Source of the DNA: Emticicia fluvialis
GTDB taxonomy: Bacteria > Bacteroidota > Bacteroidia > Cytophagales > Spirosomataceae
Length of the DNA stretch: 64,000 nt
Reading direction: 5' to 3'
Assembly (NCBI RefSeq): GCF_024793945.1
Contig: NZ_JANUSD010000020.1
Location: 1 to 64,000 of the forward strand
Part shown: piece by piece, positions 43,306-52,455 of the stretch
Layout of the letters: each line of letters begins with the position of its first letter
How positions within the stretch are numbered: the first letter of the stretch is position 1
Translations under genes and position numbers: made by a program
The notes under the pieces: model-generated
Seen by the model: only the letters and a program-made list of their open reading frames with translations
Database searches by the model: none
Told to the model about the DNA's origin: nothing

Positions 43306-45417
43306 TCAGAACTTCATGCTCAGGGCAATACGTTTACGGGGTATGTCTACTTCTGTTACTTTCACCTGCACTTTCTGATGCACCTTTACTACCTCATTGG
43401 GGTCTTTAATAAAACGGTTGGCCATTTGTGAAACATGCACCAGCCCGTCCTGATGCACTCCTATATCCACAAAGCACCCGAACGCCGTTATATTGGTCAC
43501 AATACCAGGTAACACCATACCTTCTTTCAAGTCATCTATTTTGTGTACATCAGCCGAAAACTCAAACTCTTCTAATGCCTCGCGTGGGTCTCTGCCTGGT
43601 TTTTGTAGTTCAGATAAAATATCGTTCAGTGTAGGCAAACCCACAGTTGGGGTTACATAGTTATTCAGGTTTATTTTCGATTTTATGCTTGCATTATTTA
43701 TCAGGTCAGACACCTTCAAGCCTAAATCTTTGGCCATTTTCTCAACAATCGGGTAGGTTTCCGGATGCACTGCCGAGTTATCCAACGGGTTTTTTGCTCC
43801 ATTAATACGCAAAAAACCTGCACATTGCTCAAATGCTTTAGCGCCTAGACGAGGTACTTTTTTCAATTCGGCTCTTGACCCAAATGCACCATTCTGCGCG
43901 CGGTACTCAACAATGTTCTGAGCCAGAGCAGGGCCCAGACCAGATACATAGCTAAGCAAATGCTTACTGGCAGTGTTGAGTTCTACACCCACCAGATTCA
44001 CGCAGCTTTCAACCACTGAATCCAGACTTTCTTTCAGCATTTTCTGCTCAACGTCGTGCTGGTATTGACCGACTCCGATTGACTTGGGGTCAATTTTAAC
44101 CAGTTCGGCCAGTGGGTCCATTAATCGCCGGCCAATAGAAACTGCGCCACGTACTGTTACATCTTTTTTAGGAAACTCATCTCGTGCAATTTCAGAAGCC
44201 GAATAGATAGAAGCCCCTTGTTCCGACACCACATGCACCTGTATTTTATCCAGCTTTAATGATTTCACAAAACCCTCGGTCTCACGGCTGGCAGTACCGT
44301 TACCAATGGCAATGGCCTGTATTTTATAATCAAGTACCAGTTTTTTTACCATTCCTTCGGCCTCCATTTTCTTATCGAACGGATATATCACCGTGTCGTA
44401 AATCAAATCGCCCTGCTCGTTCAAAACCACAGTTTTACAGCCTGTTCTGAAACCCGGGTCAATGGCCAGCACACGCTTTTGCCCAAGCGGAGACGCCAGA
44501 AGCAATTGCCGGAGATTGCCTGTAAATATCTTGATGGCCTCTGCGTCTGCTTTTTGTTTCGAGAGGTTCGAAAACTCCGTTTCAATACTAGGTTTCAGCA
44601 ATCGGCTATAAGAATCTGTGATGGCATCAGCCACCTGATCTTTGGCTTCAGGCAAGCCTCGCAGATAAATTCTGTCGAGGGCATCAACTCCGCGTTCTTC
44701 ATCTATTGATATAACAACAGACAATATTCCCTCTTCTTCGCCTCGCCTGATGGCCAGCAAACGATGAGATGGAATGCGCGATAATGGTTCTGAAAACTCG
44801 AAATAATCCTGATATTTGGCTCCTTCTTCCTTTTTGCCCTTTTTTACTTTGGCTGTAACGATGGCTTCCCGGTCAAATATCTTCCTCACGGCATTTCTCG
44901 CTTGTATGTCTTCATTAATCCATTCGGCCATTATATCTCTTGCACCTTGCAGGGCATCATTAATGCTTTCAACTTTATCGTTCAGGTATTTTTCGGCTAT
45001 GGCTTCAATGTTACGGTCTTTTTGCGCAAATATGATTTTTGCCAGCGGTTCCAGACCTTTTTCAATAGCCATGGTAGCACGTGTTTTGCGCTTTTGTTTA
45101 TAAGGCAGGTATAAATCTTCCAGTTCGTTCAGATACAATGCATTACGAAGCTTTTCCAACAGCTCTGGAGTCATTTTCCCCTGTTCTTCAATAGATTTAA
45201 TAATGGCCTCCCGCCGCTTATCCGCCTCCTGAAATTTTCCGTACAAATCTTTCACCTGGGCTATCTGCACTTCATCCATACTACCTGTCATTTCTTTACG
45301 GTAGCGGGCAATAAAGGGTACAGTAGCGCCTTCCTCCAATAAGTTTATGGTATTGGTAACATATTTTTCAGCTGCGTTTACAGCTTGTACTATAATTTGT
45401 ATTTGTTTTGTTGTCAT
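43306..45417 (-). CDS. tex: Tex family transcription accessory / RNA-binding protein
   Basis: A 703-residue cytoplasmic nucleic-acid-binding protein. In order: N-terminal Tex helical domain (about 1-190, PFIARYRKEMTGSMDE), a YqgF/RuvC-like domain (about 315-445, VLAIDPGFRTGCKTVVL), helix-hairpin-helix repeats (about 485-560, LLSYVSGLGPALAQNIV), and a C-terminal S1 domain (about 632-703, GMVLPGIVTNITAFGCFVDIGVHQDGLVHVSQ). Length and order match the family. It is a single gene next to tmRNA. Confidence 0.95.
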   Translation of the reverse strand: MTTKQIQIIVQAVNAAEKYVTNTINLLEEGATVPFIARYRKEMTGSMDEVQIAQVKDLYGKFQEADKRREAIIKSIEEQGKMTPELLEKLRNALYLNELEDLYLPYKQKRKTRATMAIEKGLEPLAKIIFAQKDRNIEAIAEKYLNDKVESINDALQGARDIMAEWINEDIQARNAVRKIFDREAIVTAKVKKGKKEEGAKYQDYFEFSEPLSRIPSHRLLAIRRGEEEGILSVVISIDEERGVDALDRIYLRGLPEAKDQVADAITDSYSRLLKPSIETEFSNLSKQKADAEAIKIFTGNLRQLLLASPLGQKRVLAIDPGFRTGCKTVVLNEQGDLIYDTVIYPFDKKMEAEGMVKKLVLDYKIQAIAIGNGTASRETEGFVKSLKLDKIQVHVVSEQGASIYSASEIARDEFPKKDVTVRGAVSIGRRLMDPLAELVKIDPKSIGVGQYQHDVEQKMLKESLDSVVESCVNLVGVELNTASKHLLSYVSGLGPALAQNIVEYRAQNGAFGSRAELKKVPRLGAKAFEQCAGFLRINGAKNPLDNSAVHPETYPIVEKMAKDLGLKVSDLINNASIKSKINLNNYVTPTVGLPTLNDILSELQKPGRDPREALEEFEFSADVHKIDDLKEGMVLPGIVTNITAFGCFVDIGVHQDGLVHVSQMANRFIKDPNEVVKVHQKVQVKVTEVDIPRKRIALSMKF

Positions 45418-45490
45418 GGTTCCAACCTTTTTGTTAGAAACTGAATCCTTGAGTATAGAATCAATTCAAACACAAAAATCTATTATAAAA

Positions 45491-45994
45491 ATGAAAATTC
45501 AACTTTTTATAGGCATCATTCTTTCCACATTATCTTTTGTAGGCTGTGAACAGCAATCGGATGATGTAATGACGAAAACGTCAAAGGATTTGAATACAAT
45601 GGTCATTAAACACGGTACCTCATTTGGTATGTGCCTGGGCCCATGCAAAAGAGAATTGACATTAATGGGCGACGAAGCCTCGTTCACTATTTATTTTAAC
45701 AGTGGCCGCGGTTCTCAGGGTGGTGACCCACAAACGTATAAAGAGAAACTTACAACAGATTATATGAATGAGCTGGTGAAAAGTGTTGATTTTGAGCAGT
45801 TTAAAAACTTGAAAGAGGTGATTGGCTGCCCTGATTGCGCTGATGGCGGGGCTGAATGGGTTGAAATAACCATGAACGATTCGAGACATAAAGTTACATT
45901 TGAGCATGGCCAAGACGTGAAAGAATTTGCGCCTCTTTTGAAAGTACTTCGTGAAAAAAGGGAGTATTTTGAAAACAAATATGTAAAATACTAA
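45491..45994 (+). CDS. Lipoprotein of unknown function, DUF6438-like
   Basis: A 167-residue protein starting at the ATG at 45491, which gives a lipoprotein signal (LSFVGC, lipidated Cys about residue 19). An in-frame ATG at 45347 lies inside the divergent tex gene and would bury the lipobox, so it was not used. The mature part has FGMCLGPCKRELTLMGD near its start and a GCPDCADGGAEW block later, with four cysteines in two CxxC-like pairs. The first block resembles DUF6438 domains, but I am not sure. Role unknown. Confidence 0.8.
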   Translation: MKIQLFIGIILSTLSFVGCEQQSDDVMTKTSKDLNTMVIKHGTSFGMCLGPCKRELTLMGDEASFTIYFNSGRGSQGGDPQTYKEKLTTDYMNELVKSVDFEQFKNLKEVIGCPDCADGGAEWVEITMNDSRHKVTFEHGQDVKEFAPLLKVLREKREYFENKYVKY

Positions 45995-46051
45995 TATTAT
46001 TCAGCAGGTATTTTGAAATCTGCCTTATAAACACTTGCTTTGCAGCCATTA

Positions 46052-46092
46052 GTCACCTTAGCTTGAATATCAGCTAAGGTGACTTTTTTTTA
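46052..46092 (+). terminator. Intrinsic terminator of the lipoprotein gene
   Basis: An 11-bp perfect stem GTCACCTTAGC / GCTAAGGTGAC followed by nine T. It ends only 17 bases before the next ORF start, so the flavoprotein's mRNA probably arises from read-through or a promoter within this stem region. Confidence 0.93.
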
Positions 46093-46109
46093 ACCTTTTT
46101 AATTTTATC

Positions 46110-47333
46110 ATGTACGACCTTCTCATTATTGGTGGTGGAGCAGCAGGTTTTTTTACGGCTATTAATGCTGCCGAAAGAAACAAAAACCTGCGGATTGCTA
46201 TTCTGGAGCGCGGAAGAGATGTTTTACAAAAAGTTAAGGTGTCTGGCGGTGGGCGTTGCAATGTAACCCACGCCTGTTTTGAGCCTTCGGCACTCATTAA
46301 TTTTTACCCGAGAGGAAATCAGGAATTGCTGGAGCCCTTTAAAAGATTTAATCCGGCACACACCATTGATTGGTTTGAAAGCCGGGGAGTAAGAATAAAA
46401 AAAGAATCTGACGGACGGATGTTTCCGGTCAGTAATTCATCGCAAAGCATTATTGATTGCTTTTTAGATGCCTGTTATAAAAACAGGATTGAAATTATTA
46501 CCAATACGCGTGTTGAAAGCATTGAAAATAATGGCGGAAACTGGCAATTGAATGCCATTGGTGACAGACAGTTTACTACAAAAAAGCTAATGATAGCCAC
46601 CGGAAGCGATAACGCAGTCTGGAAATTATTACAGAATCTGGGAATTGAAACGGTGTCGGCTGTTCCTTCTTTGTTTACTTTTAATATTAAAGACGAGCGC
46701 ATTCAGGATTTAATGGGTATCAGCACAGAAAATGTTATATGCAGGCTGAGCGATTCTAAAAATAAAGCACTGAATGCCTACACTTCTAATGGAGCCTTAC
46801 TTATTACCCATTGGGGTTTGTCTGGCCCTGCTATTCTGAAATTGTCGGCCTGGGCTGCCCGTGACCTGCACGATGCCAACTACGAATTTAACATATCTGT
46901 AAACTGGCTGGGTACGCCGGATATTGAAAAAGTTAGGCAGCACCTACACCAGCAGATTATAAACCAGCCTAAAAAGAATGTGCTGGCTAATGCAGAGTTT
47001 GGTATGTCAATCAGGCTTTGGAAAAGCTTGTGCATGGCCGCTGGGGTAGGAGAATACCAGAAATGGGCTGAAACAGGTAAAAAACACATAGCAAAACTGG
47101 TAGAACAATTGACCGACTGCCGCTTTAGTGTTAAAGGTAAAAGTACATTTAAAGAAGAATTTGTAACAGCCGGAGGCGTTGACCTGGCAGAGGTAGATTT
47201 CAGTACTTTCAGCCTTAAAAAATATCCCAACCTATACATGGCCGGCGAGGTACTGAATATTGATGCCGTAACAGGCGGTTTTAATTTTCAGGCAGCTTGG
47301 ACAGGCGCCTGGATTGCCGCACAAAGTTTATGA
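46110..47333 (+). CDS. HI0933/BaiN-like FAD-dependent oxidoreductase
   Basis: A 407-residue flavoprotein. The FAD motif IIGGGAAGFFTAINAAER (about 5-22) and the family signature KVKVSGGGRCNVTH (about 45-58) are clear, as is the C-terminal FAD block NLYMAGEVLNIDAVTGGFNFQAAWTGAWIA (about 370-400). Reduction substrate is unknown for most members; a few have been linked to bile-acid or nucleobase reduction. Its 3' end overlaps the convergent DUF1801 gene by 6 bases. Confidence 0.92.
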   Translation: MYDLLIIGGGAAGFFTAINAAERNKNLRIAILERGRDVLQKVKVSGGGRCNVTHACFEPSALINFYPRGNQELLEPFKRFNPAHTIDWFESRGVRIKKESDGRMFPVSNSSQSIIDCFLDACYKNRIEIITNTRVESIENNGGNWQLNAIGDRQFTTKKLMIATGSDNAVWKLLQNLGIETVSAVPSLFTFNIKDERIQDLMGISTENVICRLSDSKNKALNAYTSNGALLITHWGLSGPAILKLSAWAARDLHDANYEFNISVNWLGTPDIEKVRQHLHQQIINQPKKNVLANAEFGMSIRLWKSLCMAAGVGEYQKWAETGKKHIAKLVEQLTDCRFSVKGKSTFKEEFVTAGGVDLAEVDFSTFSLKKYPNLYMAGEVLNIDAVTGGFNFQAAWTGAWIAAQSL

Positions 47334-47747
47334 TTTTTTCCGGCGGGCTGTCTGAAGCATATCGGTAAATACGTTTCGCTCATTCATTTCATCAAGTATC
47401 AGCGCTTCGTTTAGTATTTCAATAAAAGACTGTTTTTTGTTCTGTAAGTCGTCAATATCAGTAAAAGTGATGCCTTGTATATACTTTCTGCCTTTCGCAT
47501 CTAAAAGTCCCTGCTCGTTAGATAACTGATAACCTCTCAGAAAACACAATTCCAGACCCTTTTTGGGGTGTATTTTGCCTATATAGCACACATCATGCTT
47601 CACTTTGTACATAGGGGTATTGATACTGAAATGCTCCTGCATTTTAGGATGAGCATTCATAATCAGTTCCTGAAGACCTGCAATCAATTTGCCAATATGT
47701 GGTAGCTGATGACTTTTAAAGTCTTCAACCGACAGGTAGTTTGTCAT
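47328..47747 (-). CDS. DUF1801 domain-containing protein
   Basis: About 139 residues starting at MTNYLSVEDF (47747). A farther in-frame ATG at 47801 would lie deep within the symporter gene and lengthen the overlap, so it is less likely. The DUF1801 core FSINTPMYKVKHDVCYIGKIHPKKGLELCFLRG (about 43-75) is recognisable. It overlaps the symporter 3' end by 23 bases, which indicates translational coupling. Function unknown; the fold is seen in small, cytoplasmic single-domain proteins. Confidence 0.83.
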   Translation of the reverse strand: MTNYLSVEDFKSHQLPHIGKLIAGLQELIMNAHPKMQEHFSINTPMYKVKHDVCYIGKIHPKKGLELCFLRGYQLSNEQGLLDAKGRKYIQGITFTDIDDLQNKKQSFIEILNEALILDEMNERNVFTDMLQTARRKKS

Positions 47748-49116
47748 TGGGTTTAATGAATGAACCGACGAACATTCCTGTAATACTGGCCAGCAGACCA
47801 TAAATAATACCGGGTGTATCGGTCGGATAAAATTGTAAAGTAAGCCAGACGGTCATGCCCATAACCATTGAAAGTAACGCCCCTAGTGCCGACGCTCTTT
47901 TCCAGTACAGGCCTGATGCCAACGGCACAAACAAAGCCACCAGACTAACGGCTGATGACTCGCCCACCAACTCATATATTTCAGCCTTGTTGAGCGATAA
48001 TATAACGCTCACCATTGTAATACCAATTACTGAAAGCCTCATAATTTGCAAAAGTCTTTTGTCAGACAGCTTATGACCGTATAGAGGCTTAAGCAGGTTT
48101 TCGCCTACAACTGTTGCAGGCGCCAGCACAGCCCCACTGCATGTACTTAAAATGGCAGAAAGCAAAGCCCCAAAAAAAAGTATTTGTATACCCAGGCCAG
48201 AATGACGCAGCACCAGAAACGGAATAGCCATCTGGGTATCACCTGCTTTTATGTCAGGATACAGCAAACTTCCGCACAGCGCAATTACTAAAGGCATACA
48301 CGCCACGCTCATATACATAAACGCCGACCAGTACGCACCTCTTACGGCAACATTCTCTGATTTGGCCGACAAAACCCGTTGAAAAATATCCTGCTGAGGT
48401 ATCGAACCCCAGCCAATGGTTATCCAGGCAGCAAAATAGGTTATCCAACTGCTGAATGAATGCTCTTTGGGTACAAATCTGAAGAAACCCGTTGGGGTTT
48501 TGTTTATCAGTTCGCCCCAGCCGCCAATTTTACCCAAAAGCTCTAGCATTAAAATAAGCATACCTACTATAATAATGGCCGTTTGAATGGTATCTGTAAT
48601 AGATACCGACCACATACCACCCACATAGGTATAAAACACAACCACCGAGGCGCATATCAAAACACCATAAACAAAGGGGATACCCGCAATGGCCTGTAAA
48701 ACTATGGCAAGGGCTACTAACTGAGCAGCTATCCAACTGAAATAAGAGGGTATTAGAAAAAGTGCCGAAATCCATTCAAGGCTATTGCTGTACCTGATTC
48801 TGAAATAATCGCTGAACGTAAGAATGTTTAGTTTATAAAGCGGGCGTGCAAAAAATAAGCCTATGAGCAGTAAGCATAACGACGCCCCGAAGGGGTCTTC
48901 AATGACACCCAACAGGCCATTCTGCACAAATTCTGATGACGCCCCCATAACCGTTTCTGAGCCAAACCACGTAGCAAACAGACCCGACGCAACCACGTAA
49001 GTTGGCATTCTGCGGCCTGCAATGGCAAAATCACTGGCTGTTTTAACAAATTTAGAGGCAAACCACCCTACAAGTACTGTTCCCAGAAGGTAAATAAAAA
49101 TAAACGTTAATAGCAT
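47725..49116 (-). CDS. Sodium:solute symporter (SSS family)
   Basis: A 463-residue inner-membrane transporter with about 12-13 hydrophobic helices. Family features include the GRRMPTYVVASGLFATWFGSETVMGASS sodium-site region (about 34-62), an SWIAAQLVAL helix, GSIPQQDIFQRVLSAKS (about 237-253) and SALLFGALLSAILSTCSGAVLAPATV-like TM8/9. The solute is not evident. The gene ends within the DUF1801 start. Confidence 0.92.
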   Translation of the reverse strand: MLLTFIFIYLLGTVLVGWFASKFVKTASDFAIAGRRMPTYVVASGLFATWFGSETVMGASSEFVQNGLLGVIEDPFGASLCLLLIGLFFARPLYKLNILTFSDYFRIRYSNSLEWISALFLIPSYFSWIAAQLVALAIVLQAIAGIPFVYGVLICASVVVFYTYVGGMWSVSITDTIQTAIIIVGMLILMLELLGKIGGWGELINKTPTGFFRFVPKEHSFSSWITYFAAWITIGWGSIPQQDIFQRVLSAKSENVAVRGAYWSAFMYMSVACMPLVIALCGSLLYPDIKAGDTQMAIPFLVLRHSGLGIQILFFGALLSAILSTCSGAVLAPATVVGENLLKPLYGHKLSDKRLLQIMRLSVIGITMVSVILSLNKAEIYELVGESSAVSLVALFVPLASGLYWKRASALGALLSMVMGMTVWLTLQFYPTDTPGIIYGLLASITGMFVGSFIKPNDKLPVG

Positions 49117-49350
49117 GCTTAGTCAGCTTTGATACGGTTGGCTTTAATCAGGTTTTGAAAATAGTAATTTTTGGAGTTCAGTGCCCGCTAATGTGGTTTT
49201 TTATTTAAAAATATTGTTTCATTTGCAAAATTTTTTAAAAAAGGCGCCTAGTTTCGTTTTTTAATATCAACTTTGTGCTTTCATCTCTGACATAGCCAAA
49301 CACCACAGAGAAAAGTTTAAACCATTTCTTAATTAAAAAATTGCCCAACA

Positions 49351-50184
49351 GTGACCCATCTCATTGAGCGATTTACAGAAATTCTGAAGAAGGGAAAGTA
49401 CAACTCCCAAACTATAGCCGCTTATAGAAACGCCATTTTTGTTTTTTACAACCATTTTCGTGACCTGCCGCAAAGCAAAATCACAGATGAACTTGTATCT
49501 AATTATCTTTTGGAACTGAGCGAAAGGAAGGGGGCCGGGTCTGAGGCTTCAAAGCAGGCAGGAAAAGCCATTAAGCTTTTTTTTGAACTGATTTTCAAGC
49601 GCAAGCTGGGAATAAAAAGTTCAGGCCGCATGAAAGAAGATACGCTGCCCGAGGTACTGACCGAGAAAGAAGTTGAATGTATAATAAGCGTGCTTGATAA
49701 CCCCAAGCATAAAGCTTTAATGGCAACAATTTATGCCCTTGGCTTAAAGCTGAGCGATGTGCTTGTGCTTAAAATTAATGATATTGACTGGCAGGCTCGC
49801 CATATTACCATTCCTTCTTCAAAAACAGATAAAGGCCGCAAACTCAGGATTCCCTCAAAACTGATTCCTATTCTGATTGCTTACTTTGAAAAACATAAAC
49901 CTGAAGAGTTGTTGTTTGTAGGCGAAAAAGGAAAAACATACAGCCCGCGTAGTGTGCAGTTGGTTTTTCAGCAGGCTTTGCAGAAAGCTAAAATTGATAA
50001 AAACGCCACGGTTCACACACTTCGCCATAGTTATGCGGTGCATTGTCTGGAACGAGGAATGGACATACACCTGCTTAAAGATATTCTGGGCCATAAGTAC
50101 CTTCAAACTACTTCAATCTATTATCAACTGGCCAATATTGACCTGGCCAACCTCAGAAGCCCGTTTGAAGATCTTGAAATTTAA
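49351..50184 (+). CDS. Tyrosine recombinase / phage-integrase family protein (XerC/D-like)
   Basis: A 277-residue protein with GTG start. The N-terminal SAM-like DNA-binding domain (about 1-90) and C-terminal catalytic domain (about 105-275) are complete. Seen: beta-hairpin Lys in SSKTDKGRKL, HTLRHSYAVH (HxxR), LGHKYLQTTSIYYQL (second His and the nucleophile Tyr). The first catalytic Arg, normally in a GLR motif, is Lys here (ALGLKLSDVL). No insertion sequence, tRNA target or att-like repeat is next to it, so it is an orphan recombinase. A chromosomal XerC/D-like role or loss of activity are both possible. Confidence 0.88.
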   Translation: MTHLIERFTEILKKGKYNSQTIAAYRNAIFVFYNHFRDLPQSKITDELVSNYLLELSERKGAGSEASKQAGKAIKLFFELIFKRKLGIKSSGRMKEDTLPEVLTEKEVECIISVLDNPKHKALMATIYALGLKLSDVLVLKINDIDWQARHITIPSSKTDKGRKLRIPSKLIPILIAYFEKHKPEELLFVGEKGKTYSPRSVQLVFQQALQKAKIDKNATVHTLRHSYAVHCLERGMDIHLLKDILGHKYLQTTSIYYQLANIDLANLRSPFEDLEI

Positions 50185-50193
50185 GGTTCTAAT

Positions 50194-50229
50194 AAAAAAC
50201 CCGATGAAACTAATTCCATCGGGTTTTTT
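50194..50229. terminator. Bidirectional terminator
   Basis: AAAAAACCCGATG pairs with CATCGGGTTTTTT around a short loop. It serves the recombinase gene and the convergent pdxA gene. Confidence 0.92.
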
Positions 50230-50233
50230 ATGC

Positions 50234-51310
50234 TTAATCTTCCATGCTGGCTTCTTTCAGCACTATATTTTTCTTTTTCAACGAATTAGCCTCCAGTTCA
50301 CTTAATTCAGCCCTGTTTTTGGCCACATCAACAGCCGTATAGATGGCATGAATCATAGACGACTCATCTGCCTCATTTTTTCCGGCAATATCATAGGCTG
50401 TTCCGTGGTCTGGCGATGTGCGCACTTTTGGTAGCGCAGCTGTAAAGTTTACACCGTTTTCAAATGCCAGCATCTTAAATGGCATCAGCCCCTGGTCGTG
50501 GTACATGGCCAGAACAGCATCATACTGTTTCCAGGCGGCAGTTCCGAAAAAGCCATCAGCCGGAAACGGCCCAAAAACCAACGTGCCTTTTTTCTTTAGT
50601 TCTGTTAAAGCCGGTTGTATAATTTCTTTCTCTTCATTACCCAGCAAACCGTTTTCACCCGCATGCGGATTCAGCCCCAAAACCGCAATGCGTGGTCTCT
50701 GGACACCGAAATCTCTCTTCAATGAAGTATGTATCTGCTCTATTTTCTTAATTATCAGTTCTTTGTTTATTTTTTGTTTTACCTGCTCAATAGGTACATG
50801 TCCGGTGGCTACGCCTATCTTAAGGGTATCACTCACCATAAACATCAAGACGTCTTCTACTTCAAATTCACTGGCCAGGTATTCAGTATGGCCAGGAAAC
50901 TTAAACTCATCGCTCTGTATATTATGCTTATTAATAGGCGCTGTTACCAAAGCATCTAACTTGCCTGCTTTCAGGTCGGCCACGGCTCTTTTCAAAGACT
51001 CAAACGCCAGTTTACCTGCTTCCGGCGTTACTTTACCGGGTTGTAGTTCCAGGTTCTGGTCGTTCATGCAATTAATTACATTTACCTGCTTATGGTTAAT
51101 CTGGTCAATTTTCTGAATCGTAAAAAACTGCCAATCTTTTAGTTCAAGCATTTGCCGGTACTTGTTTATGATTTTCCCTGAGCCATAAATAACAGGTGTA
51201 CATATTCTGTTTAAACGATTTCCTCCAACTGCCTTCAGTATCACTTCCGGTCCGATGCCGTTCATGTCGCCGATACTAATGCCAATTACGGGTTTATGTT
51301 GTTCGCTCAC
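50234..51310 (-). CDS. pdxA: 4-hydroxythreonine-4-phosphate dehydrogenase
   Basis: A 358-residue cytoplasmic enzyme of pyridoxal phosphate biosynthesis. Family blocks are intact: ISIGDMNGIGPEVILKA at the N terminus, TAPINKHNIQ (about 145-155), PGHTEYLASEF with a metal-binding His, GLNPHAGENGLLG (about 218-230) with a second His, and MYHDQGLMPFKML with a third His, then TSPDHGTAYDIAG. Single gene with a shared terminator. Confidence 0.96.
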   Translation of the reverse strand: MSEQHKPVIGISIGDMNGIGPEVILKAVGGNRLNRICTPVIYGSGKIINKYRQMLELKDWQFFTIQKIDQINHKQVNVINCMNDQNLELQPGKVTPEAGKLAFESLKRAVADLKAGKLDALVTAPINKHNIQSDEFKFPGHTEYLASEFEVEDVLMFMVSDTLKIGVATGHVPIEQVKQKINKELIIKKIEQIHTSLKRDFGVQRPRIAVLGLNPHAGENGLLGNEEKEIIQPALTELKKKGTLVFGPFPADGFFGTAAWKQYDAVLAMYHDQGLMPFKMLAFENGVNFTAALPKVRTSPDHGTAYDIAGKNEADESSMIHAIYTAVDVAKNRAELSELEANSLKKKNIVLKEASMED

Positions 51311-51411
51311 TTTTCTATTGATTTAATTATTTCAATTCTTTCTTAAATGATATGTTATCGGGCAGGCGGTGGGTTTTCCGACAAATATGTATTGATTCTT
51401 GCCGATATTTG

Positions 51412-51442
51412 TTTGACAATATGGTTGGCAAACGTAATTTTG
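51412..51442 (+). promoter_or_regulatory. Consensus Bacteroidota promoter
   Basis: TTTG (51412-51415), exactly 19 bases, then TAATTTTG (51435-51442): a full match to TTTG-N19-TAnnTTTG, 39 bases before the dehydrogenase start. An 8-bp inverted repeat ACAAATAT/ATATTTGT (51381-51412) reaches its -33 box and could be an operator. Confidence 0.8.
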
Positions 51443-51480
51443 CCGCAATTTACTGACAAACATACGATAAAAAAAATACT

Positions 51481-52437
51481 GTGAATACAATTAAGCCTGG
51501 TAAGAAAGGTTCTGTTTTGATTGTGGATGAAATGCACCCGAGTATCATGCCTATGCTTGACGGTATTGGCCTGGTACCAGATTACCAGCCCAAAATAAAA
51601 CGGCAGGAGATAATTGCGTGTTTGGGTAATTATGTGGGCATGATAATCAGAAGTAAAACCTTTGTTGATGATGAACTACTGCAAAATGCAAATTCGCTGA
51701 AATTTATTGCCAGGGCAGGGGCGGGGCTTGATTTAATTGATGAAGAGCTGGCAAGCCAAAAAGGCATTGTAGTATTTGCCGCTAATGAAGGCAACAGGGT
51801 TGCTGTTGCCGAACATGTACTGGGTATGCTACTGGTTTTAATGAATAATCTGCTCATAGCAGACAGGCAGGTAAGAGAAGGCAGATGGCTGAGAGAGGAA
51901 AACAGAGGTTACGAGCTTTACGGAAAAACCGTAGGTATTATAGGCTATGGCAACAATGGCTCTGAAACCGCCAGAAGGTTTGCCGCTTTTGGATGCAAGG
52001 TACTGGTTTATGATAAATACAAAACGGGTTTTTCTGATGAATACATAAAGGAGGCCGCAATGGAGGATATTTTTGAAGAGGCTGATATCCTTAGTTTGCA
52101 CATACCATTAACTCGTGAAACGCACAAAATGGTAGATAATACCTTTTTAAGCAGTTTTGCCAAAAGTATCTATTTTGTAAATGCCGCCAGAGGAGAAATA
52201 GTAATGCTTGATGCCATTCTGGCGGGCCTTAAATCGGGTAAAATAACAGGGGCCTGCCTCGACGTGCTTGAGAACGAAAAACTTCACCAGTTGTCAGAAG
52301 ATTCGAAAGGAACTTTTGAACAGTTAATTATGTCAGATAAAGTGATTTTTACACCCCATATAGCTGGTTGGACGCACGAATCGTACGTACGGATAAATGA
52401 GGTACTGATACAAAAAATAAAAGAATTGATTAAATAA
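51481..52437 (+). CDS. D-isomer 2-hydroxyacid dehydrogenase (SerA-like)
   Basis: A 318-residue NAD-dependent dehydrogenase with a GTG start, chosen because it is the first start after the promoter and preserves the family's N-terminal beta-strand. The nucleotide motif GYGNNG (about 155-160), substrate Arg in NAARGEIV (about 237-244), catalytic Glu downstream and His in TPHIAGW are visible. It lacks the ACT domain of long phosphoglycerate dehydrogenases. Substrate (3-phosphoglycerate, glycerate or another 2-hydroxyacid) is not certain. Confidence 0.88.
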   Translation: MNTIKPGKKGSVLIVDEMHPSIMPMLDGIGLVPDYQPKIKRQEIIACLGNYVGMIIRSKTFVDDELLQNANSLKFIARAGAGLDLIDEELASQKGIVVFAANEGNRVAVAEHVLGMLLVLMNNLLIADRQVREGRWLREENRGYELYGKTVGIIGYGNNGSETARRFAAFGCKVLVYDKYKTGFSDEYIKEAAMEDIFEEADILSLHIPLTRETHKMVDNTFLSSFAKSIYFVNAARGEIVMLDAILAGLKSGKITGACLDVLENEKLHQLSEDSKGTFEQLIMSDKVIFTPHIAGWTHESYVRINEVLIQKIKELIK

Positions 52438-52455
52438 ACATCTATTTTGATGCGC

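Noticed and set aside
45347..45490. N-terminal extension of the lipoprotein gene
   Set aside because: It overlaps the divergent tex gene and would hide the lipoprotein signal; the ATG at 45491 fits better.
49117..50233. Integrated element around the tyrosine recombinase
   Set aside because: No tRNA end, direct repeats, phage or conjugation genes are present; neighbours are housekeeping genes.
50418..51116. A 232-codon plus-strand ORF
   Set aside because: It is antisense to pdxA and reads as low-complexity serine/phenylalanine-rich sequence, typical of a shadow frame.
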